A DNA stretch of 64,000 bases from Collybia mongolica (taxonomy: Eukaryota > Basidiomycota > Agaricomycetes > Agaricales > Clitocybaceae). How positions within the stretch are numbered: position 1 is the stretch's first letter; every line of letters starts with the position of its first letter. The stretch spans positions 1,798,001 to 1,862,000 of the forward strand of contig JAAXNY010000001.1 of NCBI GenBank assembly GCA_013420905.1. The letters are read 5' to 3'. The notes beneath the pieces are model-generated. The model saw nothing but the letters and a program-made list of their open reading frames with translations. It searched no databases and was not told where the DNA came from. The position numbers and the translations under genes were made by a program. Below, piece by piece: positions 12,338-23,132 of this stretch.

Positions 12338-13031
12338 CCGCGCCGCGCCCCCCCCCCACCTACGTTTTCTTTCTATATGTGTTTTCCCGGGCCCTAGTGC
12401 CCTTACATATCACTTATTCCCCCGCCTTTCGTTGGGCTTCAATTTTATTAATTGAAGTCCAACACTTTGTCTTACATACAGTCCCTCGGACTATAAACAA
12501 TGCTATTGATTTGGCTGTGGTTCTATTGTCTTCATAAGAAAGCTTCCACCCTTGCCCCGGCTACTTAAGTTATAAATAGTACGGTTTAATTCTGGTGCAA
12601 TTCTCTCGATCATTAAAAACCGTGGCGCGATCACTGACTTTTTATAGACAATCTATTTCAATCCTTGTAACCTTGGTAGGTTTTTCCAATTCGATTTTGC
12701 TTATACCCATCTCCCCCTCAACACTGATAACAACTGTCCCAGTTGTCATGCGGACACTGCCGCGCTCCACATGAATTTTTACGGAGCTCCTTTTTTTTTA
12801 ATTGGGCCCAGCATTTCAATTAGGCACGCGTCTCGGACCTGTTCAGTTGAAATGTATAGATTTTTCTGGGGATAGAACGCGCGCAACAAATGAGAGACTG
12901 GGTAGCACTTCTCTAGTCGTAGAGGTATAAAAAGGGCACTGGCCGTGCTTTTTGTCCCAAGACATCGCCCAACTCTATTATACTCTCTTTACAACGTTCT
13001 GGTTCGAAGAATCAATTTCCTCTGCATCATT
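12338..13031. other. Spacer between the two antisense genes
   Basis: Holds a near-perfect hairpin at 12432-12462 (TTGGGCTTCAAT / ATTGAAGTCCAA, 7-nt loop), 95 bp after the stop of the first antisense gene, and a TATA box for the second. No coding frame is supported. Confidence 0.6.
12926..12934 (+). promoter_or_regulatory. TATA box of antisense gene 2
   Basis: TATAAAAAG lies 106 bp upstream of the ATG at 13032, a good position for a pol II promoter driving the second cargo gene independently of the LTR. Confidence 0.6.
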
Positions 13032-14409
13032 ATGACTAGCCCCCCCAACTATCAAGACATCGAGAACTTCAAGATGGTCCAAGCTCAGTGGCACACCTTT
13101 CAAGCTCGTTTATCGATGGACACCCTTGTTGAGCAAAGGGTCAGCGTCCGGAAGTTAGGCGAAACCGCGGTACACTTTTTACCAATTAACTTATATACGC
13201 CGTTATCGTAACAACTTTTACAATTTACAGCTACTCCTGACTGAGTCCAAAATGGTTTTGACGGAGCGGTCCTGGCAGAATGTTATCTTTGGCGTCCGTA
13301 AAGCATTCCAGGGACTACAACATGTATACCCCGAGTTACTTCAAGAGCCCGTCTACCGCAACATTGTGACTCTTACTGCCGCTATTCACCGTCACCGTGA
13401 AAAGGTCCGCACCGAGCACCTGTCTCAAACCGCGGTGCGCGCTTTTTACCTTATCTTGCACTGTACTGTTCTTAAACCATGGTTTTCTGGTACTAGGTCC
13501 CTGCTACTGGTGGTGATGCGGATAGTCCCGCTATTCCAGGCGAGGTCATTGCTGGCGGTGAATATGACGGTGACATTGAAATGTCTGGTACTGACTCGGT
13601 ATGTTTCTTTTTAGCTACCGCGCTGTCAGTGCGCGACATACTCAATGGCGTCTCTTCTTTACTCAAGAATATGGTCATTGATTCCGGCGCTACGGCTAGC
13701 GCTACTGTCTCTGGGCCAGTGACTAGTCGTCTCCTTAGTGAAGGACCAATCACCCGTAGTCGCAAGGAGAAGGAGAACATTAAGGTTCCCCGTGTCAAAA
13801 GGACTAAGGCTGAAAAGGCTGCCATCAAGGTACCCATTCTTGTTTTTGCTCTGTCTATTACTTTGTTTCTTATTCCTACAGGACGGTAAGCGTTCCGAGC
13901 TCAACCGCGGCAGCACTCTTCGTCCCAAAAAGCGTACGAGGCAGGACACCCCGGATGAAGATCCAAAGGCATCTGCTGAGGGTACGTTTTCTAATAATAG
14001 ATGGTTCTATTTTTATACTGACTGTGTATCAGATACTCGTGTCTTTATTGACTTCCGTCCCTCCAAGGAGCACGATGTAGTCTTAGCGCGGGCGCGCTTG
14101 ATTGCTGACGCGGGCGATCCCTTGTCACACACCAAGCAAGCCCTCGGTAGGATGCTTTTAAACTACCGCGCTGAGTTGGAGGAGATCAGTCATACAGTGT
14201 CCTTCTTATTGAAGCGTCGTGACGCCACTATGGACGAGGTTACTCGCCTCAACGGTCTAATGAACGAGGCCGCTCTGGAGGGAGGCTCTGACGAGGCTGC
14301 CACTGCAAGCGCTACCGAAGTCCATGACCAGGATGACAATGATAAAGAGGAGGTAGCTCCGGCTGATGTGCCCTTGCCCGAGGTTGAAGACGACTTCATA
14401 TCTGCTTGA
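13032..14409 (+). CDS. Antisense cargo gene 2: unrecognised nuclear-type protein, 360 aa, 6 exons
   Basis: Exons 13032-13169, 13231-13434, 13497-13598, 13668-13829, 13882-13981 and 14033-14409 join in frame (1,083 nt, 361 codons with stop). Introns 3 (69 nt) and 5 (51 nt) are multiples of three without stops, so retention would also stay open. No family is recognised. The N-terminal third looks helical, the middle is very basic (TRSRKEKENIKVPRVKR; RPKKRTRQD), a probable coiled coil follows (about residues 250-315), and the tail is acidic. A TATA box precedes it. It converges on pol, whose stop is only ~150 bp away. Together with the first antisense gene it forms a two-gene cargo; a partnership (DNA-binding protein plus coiled-coil cofactor) is speculation. 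Confidence 0.75.
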
Positions 14410-14555
14410 GGGTAGTCCAATTAACTTCCTCCTTAGTTATGGTGTCCCTCCCCACGCTCCTTTGTATTACTGTCTTTACTCGGTTTAACACTGTCCTTAC
14501 TACTTAGCTTCGTTGCTTACACTGTCTTTACTGCTTCTGTTTTCATACTGATTTA

Positions 14556-17500
14556 TCACTTATGCAACTTCCGGTGTGACATAGTAGTTTGTGGTAGCGC
14601 CGGCGCTATCCCCTCTTCAGTGTTTTCACTAGAGCTTGACTCTGAATCGGACTGATCCAATTGGACTCTGTCAAAGGTATAGTCACGCTCCTTATAAACT
14701 TGTCTATTAGCGGGATCTTTCGATTCCACTAAAGCATTTAATGTTTCGCTAGAGATGTCTATTAGATCTTGCAGATTATCCGGCAGTTCAATTGTACTCC
14801 TAGCAAAATAGGGAATAACCCTAAACGCCCCCACTTTATGTTGCCACACCGATCCATCCATTTCACAAACAATATAGGCTCCCCCGTGGTTTCGTCTCAG
14901 GACTATCATTGGTCCCAGGTACTGTGGCTTCAGCTTTTTATCGAGCGAACTTTCGACCTCGGTATTTCTAACTAGTACTAAACTTCCTGGTTTGAATTCA
15001 TAGTCTCTGATGGTCGCGCTGTAATCCTTCTCATACTGTAATAGTCTCCTTCGTTTTTCTATATTGATACGTTTCCTCATATCGGCCACATGCTGGACGT
15101 GCTTAGCTAGAGCCTGCGCTCTAAACCCAATGAGTTCCTCTGTAGTCAATATTTTTCCTGGTAACTTTACTAACCAAGTGGCTTCAATGATATCTAACGG
15201 TAAGGTTGGGTGCGCGCCCGTAATCATAAAATAGGGGGAGCAACCCGTCCCTCTCCGTATAGTAATCCTGTCAGCCCACATTACATGGTGGAAGAAGTAG
15301 TACCACTTCTTTACATCACCACCTGTAGCTTTGAAGACAGCTTGACGCACATCCCAATGTGCGCGCTCGGCGATCCCATTTCCTTTGGAATTGTATGGTG
15401 ATATACTTATTCCTGTAATACCATACTTGGATTCCAGCCACGCTTTGGCTGCGACAAAGGCAGGACCATTATCCGTTACAATTTCCGTTAGAGAACCCCA
15501 TCTACAAATTACTTCTTCGAACAGCCACCTTCCCAAGGTCTTGCCGTCCTCAGATTTGAGGGGCGCGCCTTCCATCCATGAAGACAGCGCACATCTTCCT
15601 TGGACAATGTATTTATAACCGTTAGACGATGGGCTCATATACATGGTGTCCACATGCAATACTTGGAATATAGACGGTGTGTGGGTTATAACAGGAGGGA
15701 TTCTCAACAAAGTTAAAAGCCTTGTCTGACAGATGTGACATGACTTCACATACCATGATACATCGCGTTCCATTTCTGGCCACCAAAATCTTTTATCTAT
15801 TAAAGATTTTGTTGCATAGAAACCCCTATGTCCAACAGAATCGTGAGATGCCTTCATCATATATGTTCGGTGATTTTTATCAACAACAAGCTGGTGCGCG
15901 CTATCGATATTTTTCCTATACATCCTGCCTTCTGGATCCAAAAAGAAATTAGACGCCTGCCTTGCAAACTTTAGGTAGGCGCGATCTGTCATTCCTTTTG
16001 GTCTCTTTTGTGGTCTTTTTAACCATTCTTTTATTAAAGGTAGGTTTTTATCCTGTTCCTGTGCCGTAGGTGTCCGTTTAGACTCATCATATACTTCCCT
16101 TACATTAGGGTCGTATTTAAACTTTTCATTGGGTATGACAGTAGTATTTACAAGTTGCTTTAGATAAGCTTCTCTTTGAATACCGAACCGTCCTAAACCT
16201 AAGTGCTGTTTTACTTCTCCGATAAATGCTGCTTCACCAGCCCAGGCATTGTTTACTTCCACTTCAAAATCAGAGATTTCCTTTGCAAGTTGGAATAGAT
16301 ATCCGCCGCGCGTGTCGATCTCCTCTTTAAAGTCTGACAGTTCCAAAGGGTCATCCAATCCTTCCGTTGGGTTGATAAACCTTAAAGGACCTGAGGGTTC
16401 GTCGTAACCATCGTCTGGGTCCGGGTAGACAGGATCCCCTAGCCGCGCGTCGCGTCTTGACAGACCGTCTGGGCCAAAGCCTTTACCAGCTTTATGAACC
16501 AAAGTAAAGTGGAACATAAGTATCCTATCGATCCACCTATTTACCGTTGCATTAGGTCCTAAACTTGGGTTTGATAACATCCCCTTAATGTACTTTGCAT
16601 CCGTTTCCACTACCAAATTTCGTACTCCAATAAACCAATAATAACATGCCATTAGAACTCTCATTAATCCGAATAGCTCTCGTTTGGGTTGTGAGAAGCG
16701 CGCTTCGCGCTCATTCAGAGTTATCGAGTCAAATCTAGCATAGTGCTTTCTTCCAGGTATATCAGGGTCTTCCTGGTAGATATAGTAGCCTACGGCTTTC
16801 CATGACGTATCTACTGACAGTACTACTGGCGTATTCCAGGTGTAATTAATTGGACGGAGCGCGGGGCTATTTTTAAGTGCGTCTAATAATAGCTGCTGCG
16901 CTTCTTCTTGCTCAGGCCCCCATATCCAAGGTTCACTACTCCTAGTTAACTTTTGAATTGGTTGACCTATACGGGCGAAGTCTTTAATGAAATTCCTGCA
17001 TACACCAATAGTTCCCATGTAAGCGCGTACTTCACTGACATCTTTGCATGGTCCCCATCTTTCAACTACACCGATTCTATCTGTAGTAGGTTTCCGTCCT
17101 TCATATGTACATCTATGTCCTACCACTAGAATTTCACTTGCGCATAACATAGACTTATATCCTGAAAATGTTCCTCCAGAATACTTCATTCTCTGTACGA
17201 CGCGATTTACATTTTGCATATGTTCCCAGAAGAAGCGCCTAACACCTGGAGCACCAGGTAGCTCTTCTTCTGTTCCGTCCGGTAGTTTGTAACGCGTTGC
17301 TGGACCGCGCACGGGTACATCATCAATATAGGGTATTGTGACATGTGGTACCTCATCCTGTAGGATGTACGTGACATCGTCATGAAATATTGGAACAGAA
17401 TTCGTCCATCCCATAGGGAGTGGTACTAATCTCAGCGCGCCAAATGGTGTTTGGAACGTGGTTAGATCGCGCGAGGTTTCTGCTAAAGGCCTCTCATCAT

Positions 17501-18597
17501 ATCCTACATATAGATCCATCATTCCGCCACAAGCGCGCCCTGCGAAGTGTTCTGCTAGTTCTTCGGTAGCGGGTGGTAGACCCGAGTGCGCTATTGTGAC
17601 TGCATTCAGTGGTTCTAGACTATGTACAATTCTAAGCTTCTTTCCTGGGCCTTTCTTTAATACGGTAAACCATCTAGACCTGTATGATGAATTGGATCTC
17701 TCATAGACTCCTGCATCAATTTTTGTCTTGATGATTTTACAAACATCTTCATAGATTCCTGGTGGGATTCTAATGTTCCTCTCTGTCCACGGCGTATGTG
17801 GGACTACTGGTATTTCGACGGGAGGAAAATATTCCTTCTTAAAACTACCGCGCTCACTATCATTCCAAGCAAAACCATCATTATGTTTGCACATAAAGTC
17901 GTGGATTATATCCATCTCTTTAGGTTTTAAGAAGCTTTCTTCTTCGTGTACTCTTTGGAATTCCGCGCGCCTTTCCTCAGTGTACCTCCCAGTTGGTTTA
18001 AACGGAGGTGGGTTAGGCGTTAGAACTGGTAGGGCTGCTAAAGGGTCGCCCTTTATATCTCTGATAATTCTAAATTTATCAGGCAGGTCCGCCAGTGTTG
18101 GTTTTGTTTTCAAATGTACTGGTTTATACTTCTTTCCTACTAGCTGATCCATGGTCTCAATATTACACTTTTCACTTGTTGCCGTTCCAAGACCGCGCTC
18201 GTTTGTGCCAATTTGCCACTGCTTTAATTTACTTAAAGCTTTATTGATCATGGGCTGTTCTTGAGCGTATGTCAGCGGTCTAGTGGGTGTGCTTGCTGGG
18301 TCCCTACTGTTCTGCTCGTAGTTTATTACTGGTCCATCGCGCTCATCTACGGAAGCCAAGTACGTGGCTAGCAATTCGCGTTCAGGTACTGTACTATTCA
18401 TGTTTACATCACTTCTAGACAAAAAGACATCTCTAAGTTCTTTGTGACCAAAATTCCGCTTATCAGTAGGGTGTCTATAACCTGTTATAATAAAGTTCCC
18501 GTCCTCATCTTCAACAATTTCTACGGCTAGCTCTCCTTGATCACTTTGGATTAATTCATCGAAGGCCGAAAATCCTGCTCCGGTTGTCTTTTCAACA
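14556..18597 (-). CDS. pol: Pol: reverse transcriptase, RNase H, integrase
   Basis: The frame is open from about 18597, overlapping the end of the protease frame by ~47 nt; the first ATG is at 18401. Numbering from 18422, the RT has MMDLY (D303) and the catalytic YIDD (365-368). RNase H residues are D538 (SVDTS), E582 (KRELFGL), D608 (ETDAK) and D652 (PDGLSR). The integrase has an HHCC finger (H860, H865, C895, C898) and a D925, D984, E1019 catalytic triad (HVDTM, VTDNG, NGIAER), then a GPY/F-like segment (YLGPMIVL). No chromodomain was seen. It copies element RNA into DNA and inserts it. Expression as a Gag-Pro-Pol fusion needs a -1 shift from the protease frame, but I see no canonical heptamer in the overlap. 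All catalytic residues are present, so the protein looks functional. Confidence 0.93.
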
Positions 18598-19780
18598 GCT
18601 TAGGCGGTGATCCCTTTGCATGGGTAGGAATAGTACACCTTCGTCCCGTGTTAGGGTCCGTGATAGTGACTACTTGTCCCCCGTCCCGAGCATTTTTGAT
18701 CTGACTTTCCGTGAGCGTATCAAACGGTCTCCCGAGCAATACTTTGTATGCGGGTGAATTTATAATATGTACTTGGAGGTAGATGGCCATGTCATTAAAC
18801 AAGAAAGGGACATTGCGCGCTAATCCCGCTGTTTTCTCCACTTGTTTATTAGCACTCTGCATGTGTATGACAACGTCCGGATCCCATGAAATATCCAAGT
18901 CTAAAGCCGTTTGTTTAGCCATTGATACTATTTGGGATCCCCCATCTAATAAAGATTCCTCCGTTCCTACCCCATTTATTACTGGATATACTGCGCGCAA
19001 AGAGGCCGATTCTTTTGCTACATACAACTGTTTGGGCTCTTCCCCGGCTGGTAAAGATTCTAAATACTGTAGGACTGGGTCCCCACATATTATAGATCCC
19101 TTAGGTATTCCGCCGCGGTCATACTCTGAGATGAAGAAAGACTGGAATGGGATTGACTCTACTGGTAGCGCGTCATGCCGTAAGTAGTTATCATCAAGTT
19201 CCCAGTCCCCTCCAAAGGGTAAGACGTCTTCCTCATCTATTCCGTTTATTTGCAAGTTAGCGTCCCTTTGGGTAAGGGACTTACGTCTGGCAGTTACAAT
19301 ATTCTTTATTCCATCTCTAATGGTTTTTGACGAGCCCATTAACTCTCCCGTGGTCAATGTGATAGGGTTGTCTAACACTTTAGCAATTATATCACCACCT
19401 TTTAATTTTACTTCTATCGGGGACTTAGTTTCATAAGTCGGACCGCGCTTAGTGTTAAAATTAGGTAGCGGATCAACTGGTTCAGGGTTGCGTTCCGTTC
19501 TCCGGGGTATGTAGGGTACCATGGGCACATCGATGTAGGGTAATTCTTTTCGTACTGGGGACTTTACTGATGGTTCAACAAATTTTACTTTCTTTTTACT
19601 AGGAGACGGCGCTACCAACTCCTCTTCACTACTATCCTGACTACTCTCTGAATTGTTACTTTCTTGACGACTATTTCTATTTTTACTTCGGTCCTCTGGC
19701 TGTCTCTTGGAACGCGACCTAGTCGTAGGTCTAGCGTGTTCCTTAGCCTCCTTCATCGGACCTAATTGAAACCCGACTCT
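18551..19780 (-). CDS. Retropepsin-like protease region
   Basis: The frame is open from about 19780, overlapping gag, with a first ATG at 19756 five nt after the gag stop (401 residues from there). The first ~100 residues are charged and Ser-rich linker. A pepsin-like half-domain follows, with the active-site segment [11 protein letters not shown] (D271) and a later LLGRPF strand, as in Ty3/gypsy proteases. The usual DSG/DTG triplet reads DGG here; other fungal elements also vary the middle residue (from memory), so activity is plausible. The gag frame lies -1 to it and a slippery heptamer occurs in the overlap. It would cleave the Gag-Pol polyprotein in the particle. Confidence 0.85.
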   Translation of the reverse strand, partial: RVGFQLGPMKEAKEHARPTTRSRSKRQPEDRSKNRNSRQESNNSESSQDSSEEELVAPSPSKKKVKFVEPSVKSPVRKELPYIDVPMVPYIPRRTERNPEPVDPLPNFNTKRGPTYETKSPIEVKLKGGDIIAKVLDNPITLTTGELMGSSKTIRDGIKNIVTARRKSLTQRDANLQINGIDEEDVLPFGGDWELDDNYLRHDALPVESIPFQSFFISEYDRGGIPKGSIICGDPVLQYLESLPAGEEPKQLYVAKESASLRAVYPVINGVGTEESLLDGGSQIVSMAKQTALDLDISWDPDVVIHMQSANKQVEKTAGLARNVPFLFNDMAIYLQVHIINSPAYKVLLGRPFDTLTESQIKNARDGGQVVTITDPNTGRRCTIPTHAKGSPPKLLKRQPEQDFRPSMN

Positions 19781-21273
19781 TTAACCTTGTTTTGGTTATT
19801 GAGTTCTGCTACCTGCCCTAATAAAGTACTCATTTGTGCTTGTAAGGCTACTATGTCAGGGTTCGGCGCGCTCTTTGCCGTAGGATTATAGTTATTATTT
19901 ATATATTCCTGTTTCTGCATCTGAGGTGCTACTGGCAGCGCGGTTTGCGCGCTCTGTTGTCCTAACATTTGTTGCGCTTGAAATTGTGCCATTTGTGCCA
20001 TTATGGCTTTCAAGGTTCCAATGTCGTTACTATTGTCTACTGCATTATGTGACTGCATAACGGACAATACTCCTGGAGCGGGTCCTTCTGTGACATCTCC
20101 GTAATAAAGGGCCGCTACCTTCTTTGAATGGAAGTGTTCCACTTTATCTTTCAATGATACCGTTTCTGGTTCTCTTGGAATATATGATCCGTCTGGTAAG
20201 CATACTCCTCCATTTGCGTTGGTTTTTATTTTCCCTTCCTCAAAATGTTTCTGTTTCTCGGGACAGGCCATTATGAAGTGTCCGGGTGTAAAACAGTAGT
20301 GACATTTATACGCATTTGGTCTTTGCGGTTGTCCTTCTTTAGGCTTTCCGTACTGATTCTGATACTGATGCTGCTGGGGTGCGCTATTCGTGGCATGGTT
20401 CTGAACAGTTGCTTGTTGAAGCGCTTTCATTACATCCTCGAATCCACTCCTCGTATTCTTCTCATTTACTTGGAGACGGTCTAACAAATTAACTATTTGT
20501 TGTTTTATTTCATCCATCTCTACTTTGATTTTGGGCGCTGCTGTTGCTGTTACGGACGTTATAAACGATCTATTTGTGTCTGGAATATTCATGTTGGCTA
20601 CACCTTCAGAAATGCTGATTGCAGTTGCTATAACTTCCTCCAGATCGTACTGATCCCCTTTTCGTCGCGCGAGCGCGGCGGCTTCGGCAATAGTATTAGG
20701 ATCTGCTCGGTTGTTTGTAGCAACGGCTTGTCCTGCCTGTGTAGCATTAGACTGATTATTCCCTAGCAGGGTTAGCCTTCCTTGTACTTGGGATCTGAAG
20801 ACTTCGTCTAGACATCCCAAGAACTTGGTAACTAATTCACGGTTAGAGATAATAGGTGGCCTAACTCCCAAGAGTTTAATAGATTCTGCTTTGAATTCAC
20901 GCTTCAGCTTCTTCAGCGCGGCCTCATCGGTTACTCCAATACGTGGGTTGGTGTGACACACTGCCTCTAACTTGGCTACTGATCCTTCTACTTGATCGAG
21001 TGCTTCCGGATAACTAGAGATCAACTCTGTCTTGAAATCCGTCCAAGTGCCTGTCTTATAGTGGTCTAATGCCCTCCACTCATTCTCTGATTGTAGGTCT
21101 GCGTATTTTCCCAACATTAACTTCTTTTCTTCATCATTTGTAATGTTACACTCCTTCCATAGGACCTCCATTCGCTCCAGAAACCGGATTAAACCCGTGG
21201 GCTCTTTTCCTTTGAATACTGGTGCATCACGGACGCCTGGTTGGGGCATATATTTACGAGGGGGTTCAGTCAT
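19762..21273 (-). CDS. gag: Gag polyprotein with CCHC zinc knuckle
   Basis: 503 residues from the first in-frame ATG. The N-terminal half is the helical capsid-like part of Ty3/gypsy Gag, with WKECN and the FKTELISSYPEA region at about residues 79-92. A CCHC knuckle (C324-x2-C327-x4-H332-x4-C337) binds the RNA genome. The C-terminal tail is Gln/Asn-rich. The frame continues open upstream of the ATG for 116 codons (to 21621) with no ATG but coherent Ser/Pro/Arg-rich text, ending at TAG 21624-21622. The true start may therefore be upstream, by splicing or a non-AUG codon. Gag forms the particle in which reverse transcription takes place. Confidence 0.92.
   Translation of the reverse strand: MTEPPRKYMPQPGVRDAPVFKGKEPTGLIRFLERMEVLWKECNITNDEEKKLMLGKYADLQSENEWRALDHYKTGTWTDFKTELISSYPEALDQVEGSVAKLEAVCHTNPRIGVTDEAALKKLKREFKAESIKLLGVRPPIISNRELVTKFLGCLDEVFRSQVQGRLTLLGNNQSNATQAGQAVATNNRADPNTIAEAAALARRKGDQYDLEEVIATAISISEGVANMNIPDTNRSFITSVTATAAPKIKVEMDEIKQQIVNLLDRLQVNEKNTRSGFEDVMKALQQATVQNHATNSAPQQHQYQNQYGKPKEGQPQRPNAYKCHYCFTPGHFIMACPEKQKHFEEGKIKTNANGGVCLPDGSYIPREPETVSLKDKVEHFHSKKVAALYYGDVTEGPAPGVLSVMQSHNAVDNSNDIGTLKAIMAQMAQFQAQQMLGQQSAQTALPVAPQMQKQEYINNNYNPTAKSAPNPDIVALQAQMSTLLGQVAELNNQNKVKESGFN
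19768..19774 (-). promoter_or_regulatory. Candidate -1 ribosomal frameshift heptamer (gag to protease)
   Basis: On the minus strand the gag frame reads TC-G GGT TTC-AAT-TAG. The heptamer G GGT TTC fits X XXY YYZ and sits one codon before the gag stop. A -1 slip continues into the protease frame as CAA TTA GGT CCG ATG. Confidence 0.65.
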
Positions 21274-21708
21274 GATTACTGAACGGTTCTGAGTAGCTAA
21301 CGAGTTCGGGTTTGCTACTGGGTTTACTACGGACGATCTTCCGCGCGCTACTGGTCTACTAGTAGTCGATATGTTTCCTAAGGGCTCTGGGGTTCTAAAT
21401 ACTTGCCTTGGTCCTGAAGATCCAAAGGCTGGTTGTGAAGATCCTCGTGTGCGCGCTCGCCTAGGAGGTGGTAACGACTCTGTTGCTCCAGCGTTTTGCG
21501 AATTTTTAGTCTTCCGCGTTTTTGTAGCTACTTGTCTTGCAAGTGGCTGATTAGTTAGTCTGTTTGACGAGCTGGCTTGTGGGCGCGGCTCTTGAGACAG
21601 ATTGACTAAACTTTCTCCGCTCTACTTCAATTTGTAGACGACGTTACTCGTCTTGGTATAATATTTTTCAAAGAAAGATGCTCTCTTTAGACTATTCAAA
21701 ACTCTGAA

Positions 21709-21726
21709 CCCTCGCGGTGGGCTCCA
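21709..21726 (-). promoter_or_regulatory. Primer-binding site
   Basis: Starting 2 nt after the 5' LTR the minus strand reads TGGAGCCCACCGCGAGGG. The leading TGG pairs with the CCA end of a tRNA. I cannot name the tRNA without the host tRNA set. Confidence 0.75.
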
Positions 21727-21728
21727 GA

Positions 21729-22945
21729 TGAAAGGGGGCTCCTGGGCTATAAGTGCGCTGATGCTATGAAATGTAATCTCTCTCACACACACACCAAACC
21801 TAACAATCAACACACGAACAGTAGGAATCGCCTGTTTTGAGTTCGGGTTCAAGTGCTTAGAAGCACTAAGCTTTGAATAGTACTAGCCAAAGCCCTTTCC
21901 AATGATCTCTCGACGGGTTCGATTTAGACAAAAGCTTCAACACAGGTTCAAAAACCTGCTAGGTATATTTATAATATCTCTCGATCCAATAGACTGAGTA
22001 CCAAGTGTACGTTCAATTATTAGTGATCCCAAGCGGATCTATAAGTCCAAGCGACTTATCAAACAATACAGTGCCAAGTGCACTAAGGCCAAGTGCCTAG
22101 TAATTCCAACGGACAATACGGTACTAAGTTCCAAGTGAACTAAGTTTCTTTAATTCTGTGGTTCTCCAATCAATTCCAATCAAGACACGTTGAAGCAATC
22201 TGATCCTTAATTCGGGCACGCAATAGTGTTTTAACAAATGTGATTTGTATACTCTATAGTCGCGCGAAGTGGGGGCAAGATTCCTTGCCTTAGCGCTACT
22301 CATCTACAGTCTATTTATAATGTACAAACTAAATAATCATATGGAATTGTAAATTTTACACGGAACCGCGCTCCCGCGCGCCAAGAATCTGTATTCAATA
22401 CTGACGCGTCTACTACAACTTGGCACGCGCGCCATGCGTGCCAATTATGTCGTTTACTGGTTACTTATCAAATATTGAAAGAGCTGGCTAAACTCTTATC
22501 AAGTCCCGACCGCGCGCTCTGTTATTTAAAACAGCGCGGCACTGTCGTTTACTCCTCCTGATTGTCCTGGTTGCTATTCACGGTGTCCCGTCACTTCCGG
22601 TAGTTAACACCAAGTACCCCTGACTAGGATCGGGTTGTGCAAGTCCCGAATTTACAATTACTTCTCCTATTAATGATGATCCCCGGACTAATGATATCAT
22701 ACTACAACGGTTACTTATGAACTAAGACACCGAGGTTGTAACCGGGCATGGTGAATAGGACTAATAATAGACCGTACTCATAGTCCTCTGTACTGATAGT
22801 GTATTATCCATTAGACTAGTTCACTCTGATTAGCCGTCTCGGAGCTCGACTCTAATCCTTTATTACTGCTTACTTGGTTATTAGAAATGACACTAATAGC
22901 CTTACTTGTTGACTTTATAAGTGCAAACAATTTCGGGCCCTATCA
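21729..22945 (-). repeat. 5' LTR
   Basis: 1,217-bp right copy, apparently identical to the left LTR. In element orientation it begins TGATAGGG and ends CCCTTTCA. It is followed on the + side by CCGC, matching the bases before the left LTR. Confidence 0.95.
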
Positions 22946-23132
22946 CCGCCATCGTACCAAGCAGCCTGCGAGCTTAGGGTGTCTTGAAGCGGCGTTGCTA
23001 GTCCCAACAACTTCCTCAGTTGCTCTGATACTGAGAAGCAGACCAATGTTAGTATCTAAACAGGCAAACATTTAGAGTATGGACATACAGCAACTTGGAG
23101 TTCCCCATGGTCCACCCAATGAAGCCAACATG

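Larger units (their letters stand above)
8721..22945 (-). mobile_element. Complete Ty3/gypsy-type LTR retrotransposon (14.2 kb) with antisense cargo genes
   Basis: The ends are two 1,217-bp direct repeats starting TG and ending CA. Coding order on the minus strand is gag (21273-19762), protease (19756-18551) and RT-RNaseH-integrase (from about 18597 to 14556). RT before integrase places it in Ty3/gypsy (Metaviridae). A primer-binding site lies 2 nt inside the right LTR and a purine-rich tract (ATGGGGGAGA on the minus strand) abuts the left LTR. CCGC flanks both ends as a target duplication (4 bp; ACCGC or CACCGC also matches because the LTR ends in CA). Between pol and the left LTR lie two spliced genes in the opposite orientation. 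Apparently identical LTRs point to a recent insertion. Confidence 0.95.

Noticed and set aside
14769..19187. Plus-strand frames opposite pol and protease
   Set aside because: Short, alternative starts, no splice logic; the minus strand carries clear RT, RNase H, integrase and protease motifs. They are unlike the real antisense genes at 10.4-14.4 kb.
21622..21852. 76-codon frame across the 5' LTR and primer-binding site
   Set aside because: It spans the LTR junction and ends in TAG. It is in frame with gag, but no evidence supports translation from the LTR.
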